A stretch of DNA of 64,000 nucleotides from Tanytarsus gracilentus (taxonomy: Eukaryota; Arthropoda; Insecta; Diptera; Chironomidae). The notes under the pieces were generated by a model. It searched no databases. It worked only from the letters and a program-made list of their open reading frames with translations, and was not told where the DNA came from. The DNA lies in NCBI GenBank assembly GCA_038502055.1, contig JAXRKN010000043.1, forward strand, positions 6,262,001-6,326,000, read 5' to 3'. A program made the position numbers and the translations under genes. Shown here piece by piece: positions 1 to 12,169 of this stretch (its first letter is position 1; the number at the start of each line of letters is the position of its first letter).

Positions 1-3000
1 CAATCTCAATGTTGGATGGATGGGTGAAGATGTGCATCAGATATATGGAATTATAATTTAGTTACAGCCAACATTTGCATTGGTGTGAGGGTGGAAACGT
101 GTGGGAAAAATTTAAATAAAAATTAGATTAAAAATTTTTTCATAAATTTCCATCACACTAAAACTTCAAAAGTCAAACATTCCACACCTAGCAATCACCA
201 TATATGAAAATTTTCAGGAGATGCATGAAAGCTCAGGATGTATTGAATGAAGTTATTCACATGCTGAGCATACATGAATGAGAAAAATTGCAATGGATAC
301 AATTAATTTTATTTATCGCATGAGTTGAGCTTTTTTTCTTCTCTTTATTCAGTATGTTGGATGAATGAAAAGAGTGAGAGGTGTCAGATTACATATTCAA
401 TAAAACAGAATGAAAATAAAGGTGTTGATGAGGTAGAGAAAAGAGAAGTGAATTTTTCGGATTCTTGAGTTGAAATTTATTGTGTTTTCTGGCATTTAAA
501 TTGCAATTTTATTTTAAATTTTAAAAGGATTCGAAATTTATTTAAACACTTATGTTTCAGAAACAATTTTTGTCTCTGTTATTGCAACTTTTACATTGTT
601 CACAGTTTTAATTGCATCCCAAAAGGAAGCAATTTTGTAAAAGCTTTTGCTGTGCATCGAGAACATTTTATCATTATGCCAGCACTCATCACTGCTCGTC
701 TCATGAGGAAGCTCTATTAATTATCAGCACCAAGCATAATTTCGTTGCTTCTAATTAATGCAACTAACTGACATAATTTTCCTCATTAAAGCATAAATAT
801 TTCCTTTCGCGGAGATAATGGAAGATGTTGAGTGTGGAAAAGCATTTTATAAACTTTGTTGTATGTGTTTTGACACTTTTCAACCACATCCTCTCACTCC
901 CCCTCAATTTATGTCTCGTTTGTCGCTTTTCAACTTAGATAAGATGTGATTGATGGTGTCGTTAAAGTGAAAAGTACTCGGGAAAGAGTTTATTGTGAAA
1001 ATTGAAATTTAAGGAAGTGAAAAAGGAGTGAATGAAAAAAGGGAATATTGAAGAAGATTGGAAATGCTTTCATGAATATTAAAATGAGCAGACTTACTGT
1101 GTCTGAAAAAATCTTTTAAAGGAGAAAAAAATTAATCATTTAAAATAATTTTTTTTGGATGAAAAAAATTTTTTCAAGACTCGCACTTAAGTCATTTTAT
1201 ACCTCGACTTATACTTCACAAGCAGCGCGAGCACTTTTTTCCTTAGGAAGAAAATTTATAGAATGACTCAATGATCCAAATCCAGTCGTTCTAAAAAACG
1301 AGTACTATGTTCCTAACAAAAAAAAGTCTCCGCTTTTTATAGTTAGAAATTTTTAGTTCACGAACGCAAAAGGAATTTATTTTCCTCGTGTATCGTGTAA
1401 AAAAATTAAAATATTTCAAAGTCGTCAAGTTTAAAATTTACATACATCGAAGTTGCTTTTAAAAAATGCCATCAGCAATGAAAATTCAAGATTTAAATGT
1501 TCACTTTTTTACTTGTAAAAGTTAGACAACCATCCAGAAAAGCGAGTTTATCGCAATTTTAGTAAACAGCAAAAAACATTTTGTGTCAGTACAACGATGT
1601 AACATCTTCACCAAGTACAAGTGTATGCACATTGCATTTCCATGTATAGTCGCAACGAAAACTTCATCAGAAAACTTGTAAAGAGAAATGAATGGAAGAA
1701 AAACTTTTTTCTCTAACTCATGTTGCAATTAGAAAATGGAGTGGGAAAATTGAAAATTCCCTTCGGAAATCCTTTTTGTTCTTGCTAACAACGTTGACAT
1801 TTATTGTCTGATAATTTAATATTAAATGCTCTCAAGTTTCCCTTTTTCACTTCACAAGATCCCCAGGCTGCAGTTGTGTGCCTATTATAAAAAATAATCT
1901 CACTTCACATTATCATCATCGTCGTTGTCATGATGAAGGTGAATGTGATGAGGTAAAAGTATTAAAAAAATTACTTTCATTTAATTTTTTTTCGCGTAAA
2001 GATTTTTTTATATTCAAATAAAAGCCGTTAAATTTTTGAAAATTAATTTTTATTCAACCCTTATTCGTTCACCAATCAACATCATTTCACAAAATATCCC
2101 TCAGTAATGAAAATTTTATAAGTCATGACAGCAAAATTTTCATCACCTTGTCTTTTATAATTACTAACCGTGCAAGAAAAAAATATCACGAGAATTCACT
2201 TGAAAAAATTTCTTTTAATGATATTTTATGCAGCGTTGAAGTGAGGTAAAAATAATTGAAAATGATGACCATGAAATTGGAGCCATTATTTGCTACGTTG
2301 CATTTGTCATTCAATTATGTTGAGCGAAACCCATCAAGTTTTGTACGGAGACATCGATAATGGAATTATGAAATCGACTTTTTAGTTTCGTATGCTAAAA
2401 CATGGTTGATAACTTTTTAAAAATATTAAAAATATTAAAGAAGTAAATTTTATTTATAGAAATTGGTTAAAATTTTTCATGATTTTTTATCTTCCTAAAA
2501 TTTAAAAATATTTTTAAATTTAAAAGAATGAAATTATTTTCAAAATTAAATTTTTATAATCGGATGTGAAAATAACTCACATAAACTCATAATTCAATTA
2601 GTGCCGATAGCGTCACAATTCTAGCATTTCACTACTCCACAACTCATTTCAGTCATCATTTTCCTGGTGATTAGTGCTGCAAGCGATGCAATTAGTTGCC
2701 TTTAATTAGGGGTAGGAAGGTAGGTTACACACATAATTAAACTCTCAGTGGTTAATTGGTGAAATAAAAGAGGAGTTTAGTGATGCGTGAAAATTTCAAT
2801 AATTTCATCGACATTAATTAAAAATCTAATCTCTTTTAATCCTCTTAAATAGTTTATCTTTCAAAATCCCATATTGTTCTAGTTTTAAAAATAACAAAAA
2901 TTCAGACTGTTGGAAGATAAAAAAATATAAATTGGTTCATGTAAACAACATCAATATCCAAATATCTCTCACACAAACACCAAAATGAATTTTCCCCTTT

Positions 3001-4020
3001 TCTACCCTCATCACTGGTAATTTATTTAAAAATTCAATATAAATTCTGTTTGTGTCTGTTGACCATTCGTCCTGGAAAAAAAAAGATACTAATGGGGTAG
3101 TAGAAAAAAATGGCACAACCATGTGGTGACTGTTGCAGCCGTTTTCAGTGATATTCATCATTCATTGAAATGTGGGTTTTTGCCTCGACTCACTTCAAAT
3201 GGATACCACCATAATTTTTCCAAACTAAAATTACTCCATGGAATATTGAAGTGATCTCAATATCGATTTTAAATTCCCTGTGGATGCAGAATTCAAAAAT
3301 CGCTAACCTCATCAAACTCTCAATTCTCATATCGAAAACTTGTGTAGATAAAATTTACATGTGCAAATAAGTTTCTCGATAACTCGAAGGGTATTCAAGA
3401 GTTGAATGAAAATTCATTGTATCAATTTCTTTTTTATTTGCAAAAGGTGTTGGCATGAATGTGAAGAAAATTAGAATGCGATAAAATATTAAAATTGTGT
3501 TAGAGAGACAATTCACAAGTTGGTGAGATTCTTCTTAGACTGGAGTGGCAACAATGTCTCATAACTCATTCGAACTTGAAAATTTACTGGCGCCTAAAAA
3601 TCGAGTTTTAAAATAATTAAAATTTAAATAAATCACAAAGCTTTGATAAAATTTTCGCAACTCTTTAATTTCAATTAAAGCGCTCTTCATAAATCCGCCG
3701 AACAATTGACGACGTAAATTATGAAAAATTAAAAAGCCATCAAACATTTTCAATCTCATCAACTTTGTATTCATGAATATCAATGGGAAAATTTCACTCG
3801 ACTAGAATGTGTCGTTTTCACTTCCATGAGGGTTTAATTTAATTAATAGATTATTCATTTTCTCACCCTTTCACTCTGTGTCTATTTTCAGTTTACTTCT
3901 CTTCGAACTCAAATCAAATTCTTACAATCTTATTTGAATAATAAATGACAAAATCTCATTAAAACATTGTAATTGGAGAGACAGTTTTCAATCAACACGA
4001 GTTTTCACAATAGCGAGCTG
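1..4020. other. AT-rich non-coding region
   Basis: No open frame here has splice sites, a recognisable domain or codon structure suggesting a gene. The short frames present are interrupted and low in complexity. The sequence is rich in A/T homopolymers and simple GA/CT stretches, as in the other intergenic DNA of the window. Its right end is the upstream region of the small gene that starts at 4021. Confidence 0.6.
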
Positions 4021-4448
4021 ATGACAAAGAAAGGACAACAAAAATCAACAAAAAACGAAAAGGAAGTCGTTGAGAAAGATAAGAAGGCTGAAGAAGATGC
4101 AGAGGAAGTGAATTCCGGCTTCGCCAATTATCTCAGATCTTCCTCAGGTTCGTTCATTGTTCGAAATGTTGACGCCCGAAAATTATGCGTTAGGTTGTAA
4201 ATTTGAATAAATGTAAAAAAAATTGTGGGAACTTCTATATTTTTTTTAAAAATTCAAAAATGAAAAATCCGTTAAAATTTTTAATTATATTTAAAATTAT
4301 TTCCGTAGGTCAGGAAATTCTTCGCATGTTCGTAGTTGTTAATTCAATTGTTGTGTTCCTCACGATAGCTTGGCCTCAGATGCAAGAATCGTATGAAATT
4401 TTAGAGAAATACTTAACCGAGAAATTCGGTTCCAGTGAATTGATTTGA
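4021..4448 (+). CDS. Small single-pass membrane protein, 88 aa, two exons
   Basis: Proposed exons are 4021-4147 and 4309-4448; the total of 267 nt gives 88 residues plus a TGA stop. The donor is CAG|GTTCG, the acceptor is TTCCGTAG|GT, and phase 1 is kept across the join. The frame stays open upstream to a TTG at 3973, but the first ATG is 4021. Residues 1-32 are highly charged (Lys/Glu-rich). A hydrophobic stretch at about 47-61 (MFVVVNSIVVFLTIAW) is long enough for one membrane span, and a short acidic and aromatic tail follows. The layout resembles small organelle or ER membrane subunits, but I do not recognise the family and assign no function. The next small gene starts 100 bp downstream on the same strand. 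The clean splice and coherent protein make this a likely real gene. Confidence 0.6.
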
Positions 4449-4547
4449 GAGAGTTTCACAGAAGCAACAAGAAGAAGATTAATCGCCATAAGCAGCAGTA
4501 TCTGATTTACTAATTAACGATCAACAAGTGAGTGCGTATACAACATA

Positions 4548-5722
4548 ATGATTGGACTCGTGTTACGTGGAATGTTTTTCTTTACCATCATTTCGTGGTA
4601 CTCATTCGGCGTGTTTAAAATGATTAACGATTATTTTCGATCAGAATATAAAAATCATCTCGACATGGAGGTGAAAAAAAATAAATATTATACTCCGCTA
4701 TAATTAATTTTCGATTTTTCAAAACCTTTTTCGACCCCTAGTGCCAAGACATTACATTGTGCAATATCAAAACTTATACTCAAATGATAGGCCTAGTCAA
4801 ACCCTACAAACTGGCGAAATAGATTTGAAATCGGTTGATCTACGAGGAGTTAGAGCATTTAAGTATCTTACTTTCTCAATTTCTCTTTTTCTTTTTAGAT
4901 CTTAGTGGGGGCATATTAGACGGCTGGTGGATTTGACTGGGTTTGTAGTAAAGATGGGTTTTGGCTTAGTTGTGAGAGTTTTTGTTTTTAGGTAGACCCT
5001 TCAAGGACCGTCCCTAGGAAAGTCTTATTTTTTTGTTATGGTGTTGACTCGTGATGGGGTGTTGTTGATGATGGGATGTCGTTGGAGGCGGAGGTCTTGA
5101 TTGGTGTTGTGTTGAACTCGTCATTGGATCAGGAATCGATTAACATTGCTGCTTTTGAAGAATATCAAATCTTGGTCAACCAGGAGTGCCCAAAATGTCC
5201 ATCTTCAGAACTATGGCGTCATGTATCCCGATGAACTCGTCATTGCAACAGAGAATCGAATAATTAGACGAGTTTTTGAGGAATGTCATTGGTGGCAGGC
5301 TTGTCATTTTGAATGGCTTTGTATGTCGTTGAATGTTATTGCATCAGGAATCGATTTACATTGATGATTTTTGAAGAATGTCCTTCATGGCCGGCCAGGA
5401 GTGCCACTAATGCCCATTGCAACGGAGTAGGGTACTAATCTATGCGGAGCTATTGGAAATGGCAACGCCGTTTGCAGACCCATCTTGTTTAATTAATAAT
5501 CGGGAGTCAACGACAAAAGTCCCGCAAGAAGAAATCAAATCTTTCAAACTGCCCGAAAATCTTCCGTCACCCGATGAAAATTCAAAAGAGAAAATAATTA
5601 GACAAGAATTTGGTGAAGATGAAAGCGTCGTGAATTATTGGATAAATCACAAAATTGGCAGTAATGACGATGCAAATGAGCGTCATTGTCGCATCGAAGA
5701 CATTGTTTGCGAAGACAATTGA
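4548..5722 (+). CDS. Small membrane protein, about 132 aa, two exons with a repeat-filled intron
   Basis: Exon 1 is 4548-4670. It encodes a hydrophobic N-terminus (about residues 2-24, from MIGLVLRGMFFFTIISWYSF) followed by a basic and aromatic stretch, and ends phase 0 at GAG|GTGAAA. The best continuation in phase is 5450-5722, which gives 132 residues ending in an acidic, hydrophilic tail (…EDIVCEDN). The acceptor at 5448-5449 lacks a good pyrimidine tract, although a TACTAAT branch-like motif lies just before it, so the left edge of exon 2 is uncertain. The 779-bp intron is unusual: it is richer in G and T than its surroundings and contains a diverged tandem repeat, so the acceptor region may have been rebuilt by an insertion. 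The family is not recognised. The close, co-oriented spacing with the 88-aa gene upstream suggests a shared transcript, which is inference only. Confidence 0.42.
4741..5430. repeat. GT-rich segment with diverged tandem repeat of about 100-115 bp
   Basis: Three imperfect copies can be aligned by eye, starting near 5116, 5231 and 5333. Copies 1 and 2 share GAACTCGTCATTG. Copies 1 and 3 share ATCAGGAATCGATT, TTTTGAAGAAT and CCAGGAGTGCC in the same order. The segment from about 4890 is clearly richer in G and T than flanking DNA and has no long open frame. It looks like a decayed transposable element or minisatellite inserted in the intron of the 4548 gene. No terminal repeats or target duplication were found. 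Confidence 0.5.
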
Positions 5723-8700
5723 TCAATTATTATAAAACCTTCTTCTTACCAACGTACTCACTGACCGACTTAGAAGCCAAAACCTGTTTCACTTCTTAAT
5801 CATCAATGAAAGAAAAAATTTCACTTTTCTTCTCGCTCCGCGTGTGATCGCCGTTTAAATATAACTAATGCAGCCAGTGAGTGGATAAACAGCGGTCATT
5901 TTGATGGCTTTTCATTATTTTCCTCTCTCTCTTATCACTTTTCACTTTTTGCGAGATTTTTTTATGCTTCATATGTGAAAGAATGAATTTAAATTTTTCG
6001 TTTGAAATTTAACAAATAAATTTTACTAAAATTGTAAAAAATAGAATAAAATTAATTTAAACCAAAATAAAATTAATTTTTTTAATAAATTGAAAACTTT
6101 CCATCCCCTGAATTAATTCTCACTTGTAACAACTTGAGTGTCTTATTTACAACATTTCTCCAGACACATCCACATTTCATCTTCAAGCCATTTCAAGCTA
6201 GTGTGAAAATGAAGATGCTTGCAATGTCATTGATCTATAAAAGCGACAACAAAGAAATTTTTCATCTCATTTCTAGTCATAATAAAAATCTATGTTATTC
6301 ACATTCTCATAGCATATCAACTCATGATGTATCTGATGATGTTCATACTTATGTTGATGAAAACGATAATAATGAAAATGGAAAGTGAATTATATTGAAA
6401 TTTATGACACATCTGGAGATACACAAAAGAGAAAATAGATGAAGGTTGAAGAATAAAATTGGGTTAAAAAATAAAATGATCAAATAATCCGGCGATGATC
6501 TCTTAATCGAGTTTATGTTTTTTTCAGGCTTAACGAGATCAAATTAAGTTGATCCAATGAATGCGTTTTTATTGAGTTGGAAAATTTGATTGATTTAATT
6601 CAGTTAAATTTTTTAATGGATTTTCATGTCATGCCATTTTTTTAAAAAAAAATTAATTTATTTTTTCAGAATTTGTGATCAGCCCAAAATAATTCTTTAT
6701 GGAATTCCCACTCAAAACTCCCTCGGTAAGTCACTCCTAATTTTATTTACACACTCAATTACTCAAAGACACAACAGCAGATCAATTTCAACAGAGTTCA
6801 ATTAATATCTTTTTACACTTCAAGATCTAAGCAAATTTACTCAACAATTACGCACCGGATAAACGAAGACGAATCAAAAAAAATTATATTGTAAACATAA
6901 TCAAACGCACATGTGAAAAGAAGATGAAAAATTTCGAGATTATGTGTGACTCGATGCCAACTAATTTGAATGCAATGAACTATTTTTATTAATCATCAAA
7001 CAGATGAGAAAATGCGATAAAAACGGTTATAAAAATTGTGAGCATTGTTGAGATTCTTTAACAATGAACGAAAACTGTAATATGTGCAAATATTATGAGA
7101 TCAAATTTCCAACGGATGATGCTTGAGCAATGCACAAAGTTCCCAAAATTTGTAAATGTAATAAATTTAAATTAAACATGTTTATTATCGCTGGAGTGAT
7201 GCCATTAATTTCTGCCGACTTTTACCTCATGAAATTGGAAAAGTTTTTCAGTGTGGATTTTTAATGGACCATGGAGGAAATGATATTTAATTGAAGTAAT
7301 TTTAATGCACTTGAACCTTTCACCAAATTAAATTTTTGTTGTTAAATTTTTGCACAGCATTTAATTTTGGAACTTGGTTTCAAAATTTTATTTATCATTT
7401 TATAAATTAATCATTTCCCCACCCATCGCTCACATCTCACGTTCTCCAGACCGTTAACAATTATGCGCCTGACCCCTAAGAAGTGATCCATTGCGAATCA
7501 CATGTAAAAATTCAAAGGCAACGAAATTTTTAACCGGCAACAACGCCCAAAAAGGCTTTGGCAATTTTTTGAGTTTCATAAATTCGAAATTTTGACTTAA
7601 CCTACAAAAAAAAATTATTTCCGCATAAATTTTAAAATCAAATTAGTAAAAATTGTTTTCTCGCGTTTTTACACATTCTGAAAAACACCTTTTTACGCAA
7701 TTCATAATGAAGTTTGGCCATGCTCAATGATGCACAGCGCTAGCAATTAATAAAGTTTCGATAATCAATTAGCAGCGCATAAATATGTTGCAACTGTGTC
7801 GAAAAATATTTCACTGCAATTTAATTGCTCATTTCCGATATTTTCGCGCACAATTCAATGAAATGGAAAGTTTCAGATTTTTATTGATTGGATTTTAAAG
7901 AAGAAGACTCACCTTGGTTATGTCAGTGCGAAAAAAATAATGTTACGAGATTCTAAAAGTCACAACAATATGGGTAGAGCGGAGCCATGAATTGGGTGAG
8001 CCAAAGCGACTAAAATTTTATTCAAATCAGCACTTCTTCTTATTCTTCTTCCTCCACTTCTTTCACACTCAAGCACACAACTGAGATTTTTTTTGTTATT
8101 CAAAAATTGCACTTCATATGTTTTTATTGTCTATTCGGCTCTCTTCTTAGAAATGGGTCGACTACCTGATTATTATAAGGCACTTTCAGCATTGAGAAAC
8201 ATGAGGAAGGAATTTTTTAAATATTGTAATTTTCTTTAAGAAGATTTCCTAGGTTTATGTTGATTTTTTGGTGAATAGTTCTTTTATGTAAAATTTCGCA
8301 ATTATTATTTTCACACACTAAATTAGAACTTTCTATTGTTTTGAATTTTTAACGGCTTTTTATAAATATCATATTTTTTATTAACCTTAATTTAATTTGT
8401 TGCGCACTAAATTTTAATTCAATAAAAATATTTCTACAATTTTATACGTTATAAACTTAAACGCCATTCACTTCTCGCGGTCCCTCAACTTGATTCGAGC
8501 ATTTTTCAATCGCAATTTGTGCGATTCACATTGAAACTCCTTCAAGAAAAAACGATTCTTTTGTGTCACATGAAATTACACTCGAAAATTGGATATTTTT
8601 GCACATGAAAGCGATTAAAAAGTTCTTGATCGCTACACAGGAAAAAATTACTATCCGAACTTTATTATCTCAGCTACGGTAATTAACTAAAAGTATTTTT

Positions 8701-9550
8701 TTTCATTAGGCACTTGATCAATCGCGATACGTTAAGAAACTGAGCATTCGATGTTGAGAGTTTGTTTAATCGTTTCTTTTTTTTTGGTTGAGTCTCGAGA
8801 GCCAATATATAAACACATACATGTGCATAAAACGTGGAGCAGAAGAAGAGAGAAAGAAGGAAAGAGAGAAGAAGAATTTATGAGAAAAAAACAAGATATG
8901 AGATTTATAGCAGGGGTGTTAAATAAATTTGTCGTGACTTTTTAACGGTTTTTTTAGGTTGATAAGAAAAAAATTTAAGTTTTTTATATTTTCCTAAATT
9001 AAAATTTACAAAATTCAATTTTTAAGAAGTTAAAATATTTATTTTAAAATTTAATTTAAAATTAAGCAAAATATTCCAATTTTTAGAAAAAATATTTTTT
9101 ATATGTTTTTGAAACTTACCAAAACCCCTGAATCACATTTTTAAAAAATCACAACAGAGAAGAAAATGAGAGAATGAGAAGAAAACATTAAAGCGAAACA
9201 AGAAGAAGAACTTATGGATACATTCAAACAACAACAACGTTGATCGCACACAACTTGTTGGCTTGCGCAAGCGCAAGTAAGTTAGTAAGTTCACAACATA
9301 AGTAAACCATAGATCGTAAGGCGACGCTTTAAAAGCTTGAAATTTGAATTTTTTTTAACGGTTTTTTATAACTAAAACTTTTATTATTATCATTATAATC
9401 GCTATGATTTTTTTTGAGAAAATTTAAGAAATATGAAATAAGTTTTAAACTTTTTTAAAATCTCAAAAAATTTAAAATCTAAAACTTTCAACATTTTATT
9501 ACTAAATTTTCCTCAAAACTTTTTTTAAATTTGTCTTAATTTTCTCACTT
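5723..9550. other. Mostly non-coding DNA with two exon-like segments
   Basis: Two segments have the form of internal exons. The first, 6164-6384, is preceded by TTTCTCCAG and ends phase 2 before GTGAAT. The second, 6670-6725, is preceded by TTTTTTCAG and ends before GTAAGT. Joined, they stay in frame. No gene could be built around them, so they are not called as a CDS. The rest is AT-rich with no supported gene; the - strand cuticle gene ends at 9551. Confidence 0.4.
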
Positions 9551-12169
9551 TTACTGCTGCTGTTCTTCTTCTTCCATATCTTCACCTAAAATTTGAACAC
9601 TTCTAACTGGCTTTTTGGACACCGACGATCTCTCGCTCGTGCTTTTCAATAGCGTGCTCTCTTGCTGTTCAGGCTCAAGAACAGAATGCACTGAGGAGGC
9701 GGATGGCATCAATGGCTGTACATGTTGCTGCGAAAGCTGTTGTGATTCGGATCTTAGAGCTAACATCAACATCCTATAGAGTAATTGTTCACGCACGGAC
9801 GGCGGCAAAAAGTTATCCACAGGACCTTGCAATGAATTATAGCTTAGCTCTTGTTCCGATGGTGCGATGGGCGGACTTGGAACTTGTGTTTGTTGTTGCT
9901 GTTGCTGTGAGAAAAATCTCGAGTTATACTGTCTCCGTCTTTGTTGTGGAAATCGTGACGGAACATCTTGATTTTGGTCTTGCATTATCTCGGCTTGTTG
10001 ACCGACCGGCATTGATGGACTATAATAAGGATTTTGATAGCCCGGATCGTATAATCCTGTGGCTAATGGGTTGTTGTAAAAGGGTGGTCGAGGAATTTGT
10101 GAATATGGATTTTGTGTGTTGTAGCCAGGAATAAAGGGTGGATAGCCGAGAGGATTTGAGGCGGGGTAAAATGGATTTGCTCGACTTTGGTATTGCTGGC
10201 GATGTGATAGAAGTTGCAATAGTCGTTCAAAATCACGAACCGTCAACGGTCGATCGTAGTCATATGGATTTCTGGGTGGGAAAAATGGAGCGCCGCCAAC
10301 TCCAAAATAATCGCTCGATTGTTGCTGCTCTGGGTAAAAATTTTGAGGGCTTTGAAGGTTAGATTGTTGCTGCTGCTGCTGCTGCTGTTGTGGGAAGAAT
10401 CGTTGACCATTTGGCAAACCTTGAGGGACTTGTCGAATGTCTAAAATATTTTTTTAAGTTGAATTTAAAGAGAAACAAATTTTAAACTATTTACCTTGCA
10501 AATCAGCACCACTGGGAACTTGCTGTTGCAGTGGCTGAAATTGCCTCAAGTAGTTTCGCGGACGATAAAGTCCCTCGAGATTAGGTGGCAGCGGTCGCTG
10601 AAATCCTCTTCTCTCCTCATTCTCAATTGGCGCAACTGGAAACTGCTCTTGCTGCGCTCCGAGATAATTTTCATTAACAACATCCGGCTGCACATCTTCG
10701 AGTTTAATTCTGCTCTGTCGCTTCGGTGCTTTTGTATAAACTTTTTCTGTCGTTGATGTGGTGGTAGTCGAAGTTGTTCCTGGCGATGAGTTCGAGAGAA
10801 TATTTTGCAGTTGAGTGGCTCGTTGGCGAGCGGCGAGAACTTGTAGTGGAATTTTCGACTGTTGAGATGAAAATAATGGCCGGACATTTCCAAAGTTGCC
10901 TCCATAAATTCCAGAATTTTCATCAGCATCGCCATAGAGAACTTGTTGTTGTGCTTCAATGTTTTCCTCGAGATCCGCTTTGAGTTGCCGCCTTAATGCA
11001 TTTCCACGTTTTAAATCAATTTTTTCCTCACTTTTATCGCTTGATTTCGGTCTCATTGTCGAATCCTTTTGTGCGGTCGCGATGTAAACCTTTCTCTCGA
11101 CTTGGTCAATTTCGACACCTTTTTCATGATGTTTTTTCGAGTAGCTTGGAGATGTTGTTGAGCGTGAGTGAAAGGGTTTTGGTGTTGGAACTGATGTGGC
11201 GTAAATAACTGTCGATGTTCCTATGGAATTAGAATTTCAGAGTCTAAATGGTAGATTTAGAGAAGGACTGGCTGTTTTTAAATATTTTACCTAGTGTCCT
11301 TCTCTAATTAAGGGGTTGATTTTAAATCATGGAGTTATTTTTAAAACTCAAAACTTTAAATTCAACCCCTTCTCAAATCTCATAAAGTCATTACCCTCAA
11401 CTGGCGATGAAGCTTTCTCTTTGTCCTTTTCCAGTGAGTTCAAAAGTCGTCTCTTCGGAATTGTTTGCACAACACTCGGCTGCTGCTGCTGTTGATGGGA
11501 TTTTATGGTCGAGGCGTAAGGGTTTGACAAATATGCTAACGATGCTGGTCGGCGTGTTGTCGAGACAAACAATGACGTCCTATTGTAGCGAGATGATTGT
11601 GCTAAATTTATCGTCTCATTTTCATCATCCTTCTCGATAGAAGACGATGATGATTTTGGGGCTTCGGTCGATGGTTGATACTCTTTAAGGAGGGTGTTGT
11701 TATTAAGGGAGTAAGAAACCCTCTTGACTTCTCCATTTTCGTCTACGTAGCCATATGTGCCTTGTTTAACATTACCCTGAAGATCACGAGTTTCAATTTT
11801 AAAGGAACCATCGTCCTACAGAAATGTTTGTGTAATTTTGAATGTTGCCGAAAATGTCATGTGTTGAGTGTATTTTTTCCAAGGGTGGAAACTCTCAAAA
11901 TTTAATTTTTAAATTTCAAGTTTTCACCCCTTTCTCTATGAATATTTTACATCACTTACCGCCTCATATCCGATCGTAAAAGTTCCATCAGGATTGAGTT
12001 TTCTTATTTGCTTAACAATTTCAGTCGCACTTGCGTCTTTACTCTCAGCCTGCTCTAAATCACTCGTCTTCATTAATTCATCGCTTTCAATTTCAAGTGT
12101 CACCTCATCGTTAGTGGCACGAGCGTTGAGAACGCAACACAATAAGAGTAGAATTGCGCAATTTCTCAT
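9551..12169 (-). CDS. Glutamine-rich RR cuticle protein, 748 aa
   Basis: Four exons, read on the minus strand: 12169-11960, 11815-11395, 11220-10495 and 10440-9551 (2247 nt). All introns are GT-AG and all phases match. The ATG at 12169 opens a clear signal peptide (MRNCAILLLLCCVLNARA). A Rebers-Riddiford chitin-binding domain spans about residues 58-110 and is split by intron 1 after GYEA; key pieces are DGTFTIGYEA, DGSFKIETRD and GTYGYVDENGE. Chitin binding in extracellular cuticle is the family role. The remaining 630 residues are low-complexity and rich in Gln, Pro, Ser, Asn and Tyr, with a nine-Gln run encoded near 10371-10391. This is far longer than typical RR proteins of 100-250 aa. 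It resembles the large Q-rich cuticle protein at 25159-26921, with which it probably shares ancestry. A minus-strand AATAAA signal lies at 9495-9500, about 50 nt past the stop. Confidence 0.9.
11221..11394 (-). other. Intron with two consecutive hairpins
   Basis: This is intron 2 of the RR cuticle gene (174 bp). The first hairpin has perfect 12-bp arms, TTAGAGAAGGAC at 11257-11268 and its complement at 11296-11307. The second has 17-bp arms with one mismatch (11310-11326 and 11355-11371) around a 28-nt loop. Two stable stems in such a short intron are unexpected by chance. They could help splicing, be a miRNA-like precursor, or be remnants of a small palindromic element. Confidence 0.45.

Noticed and set aside
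3973..4020. Longer N-terminus for the 88-aa gene
   Set aside because: The extension relies on a TTG codon; the first ATG is at 4021 and eukaryotic starts are almost always ATG.
9703..10134. 143-codon + strand frame over cuticle gene 1
   Set aside because: Antisense shadow of the Gln-rich exon; composition mirrors the other strand and there is no independent splice or domain support.
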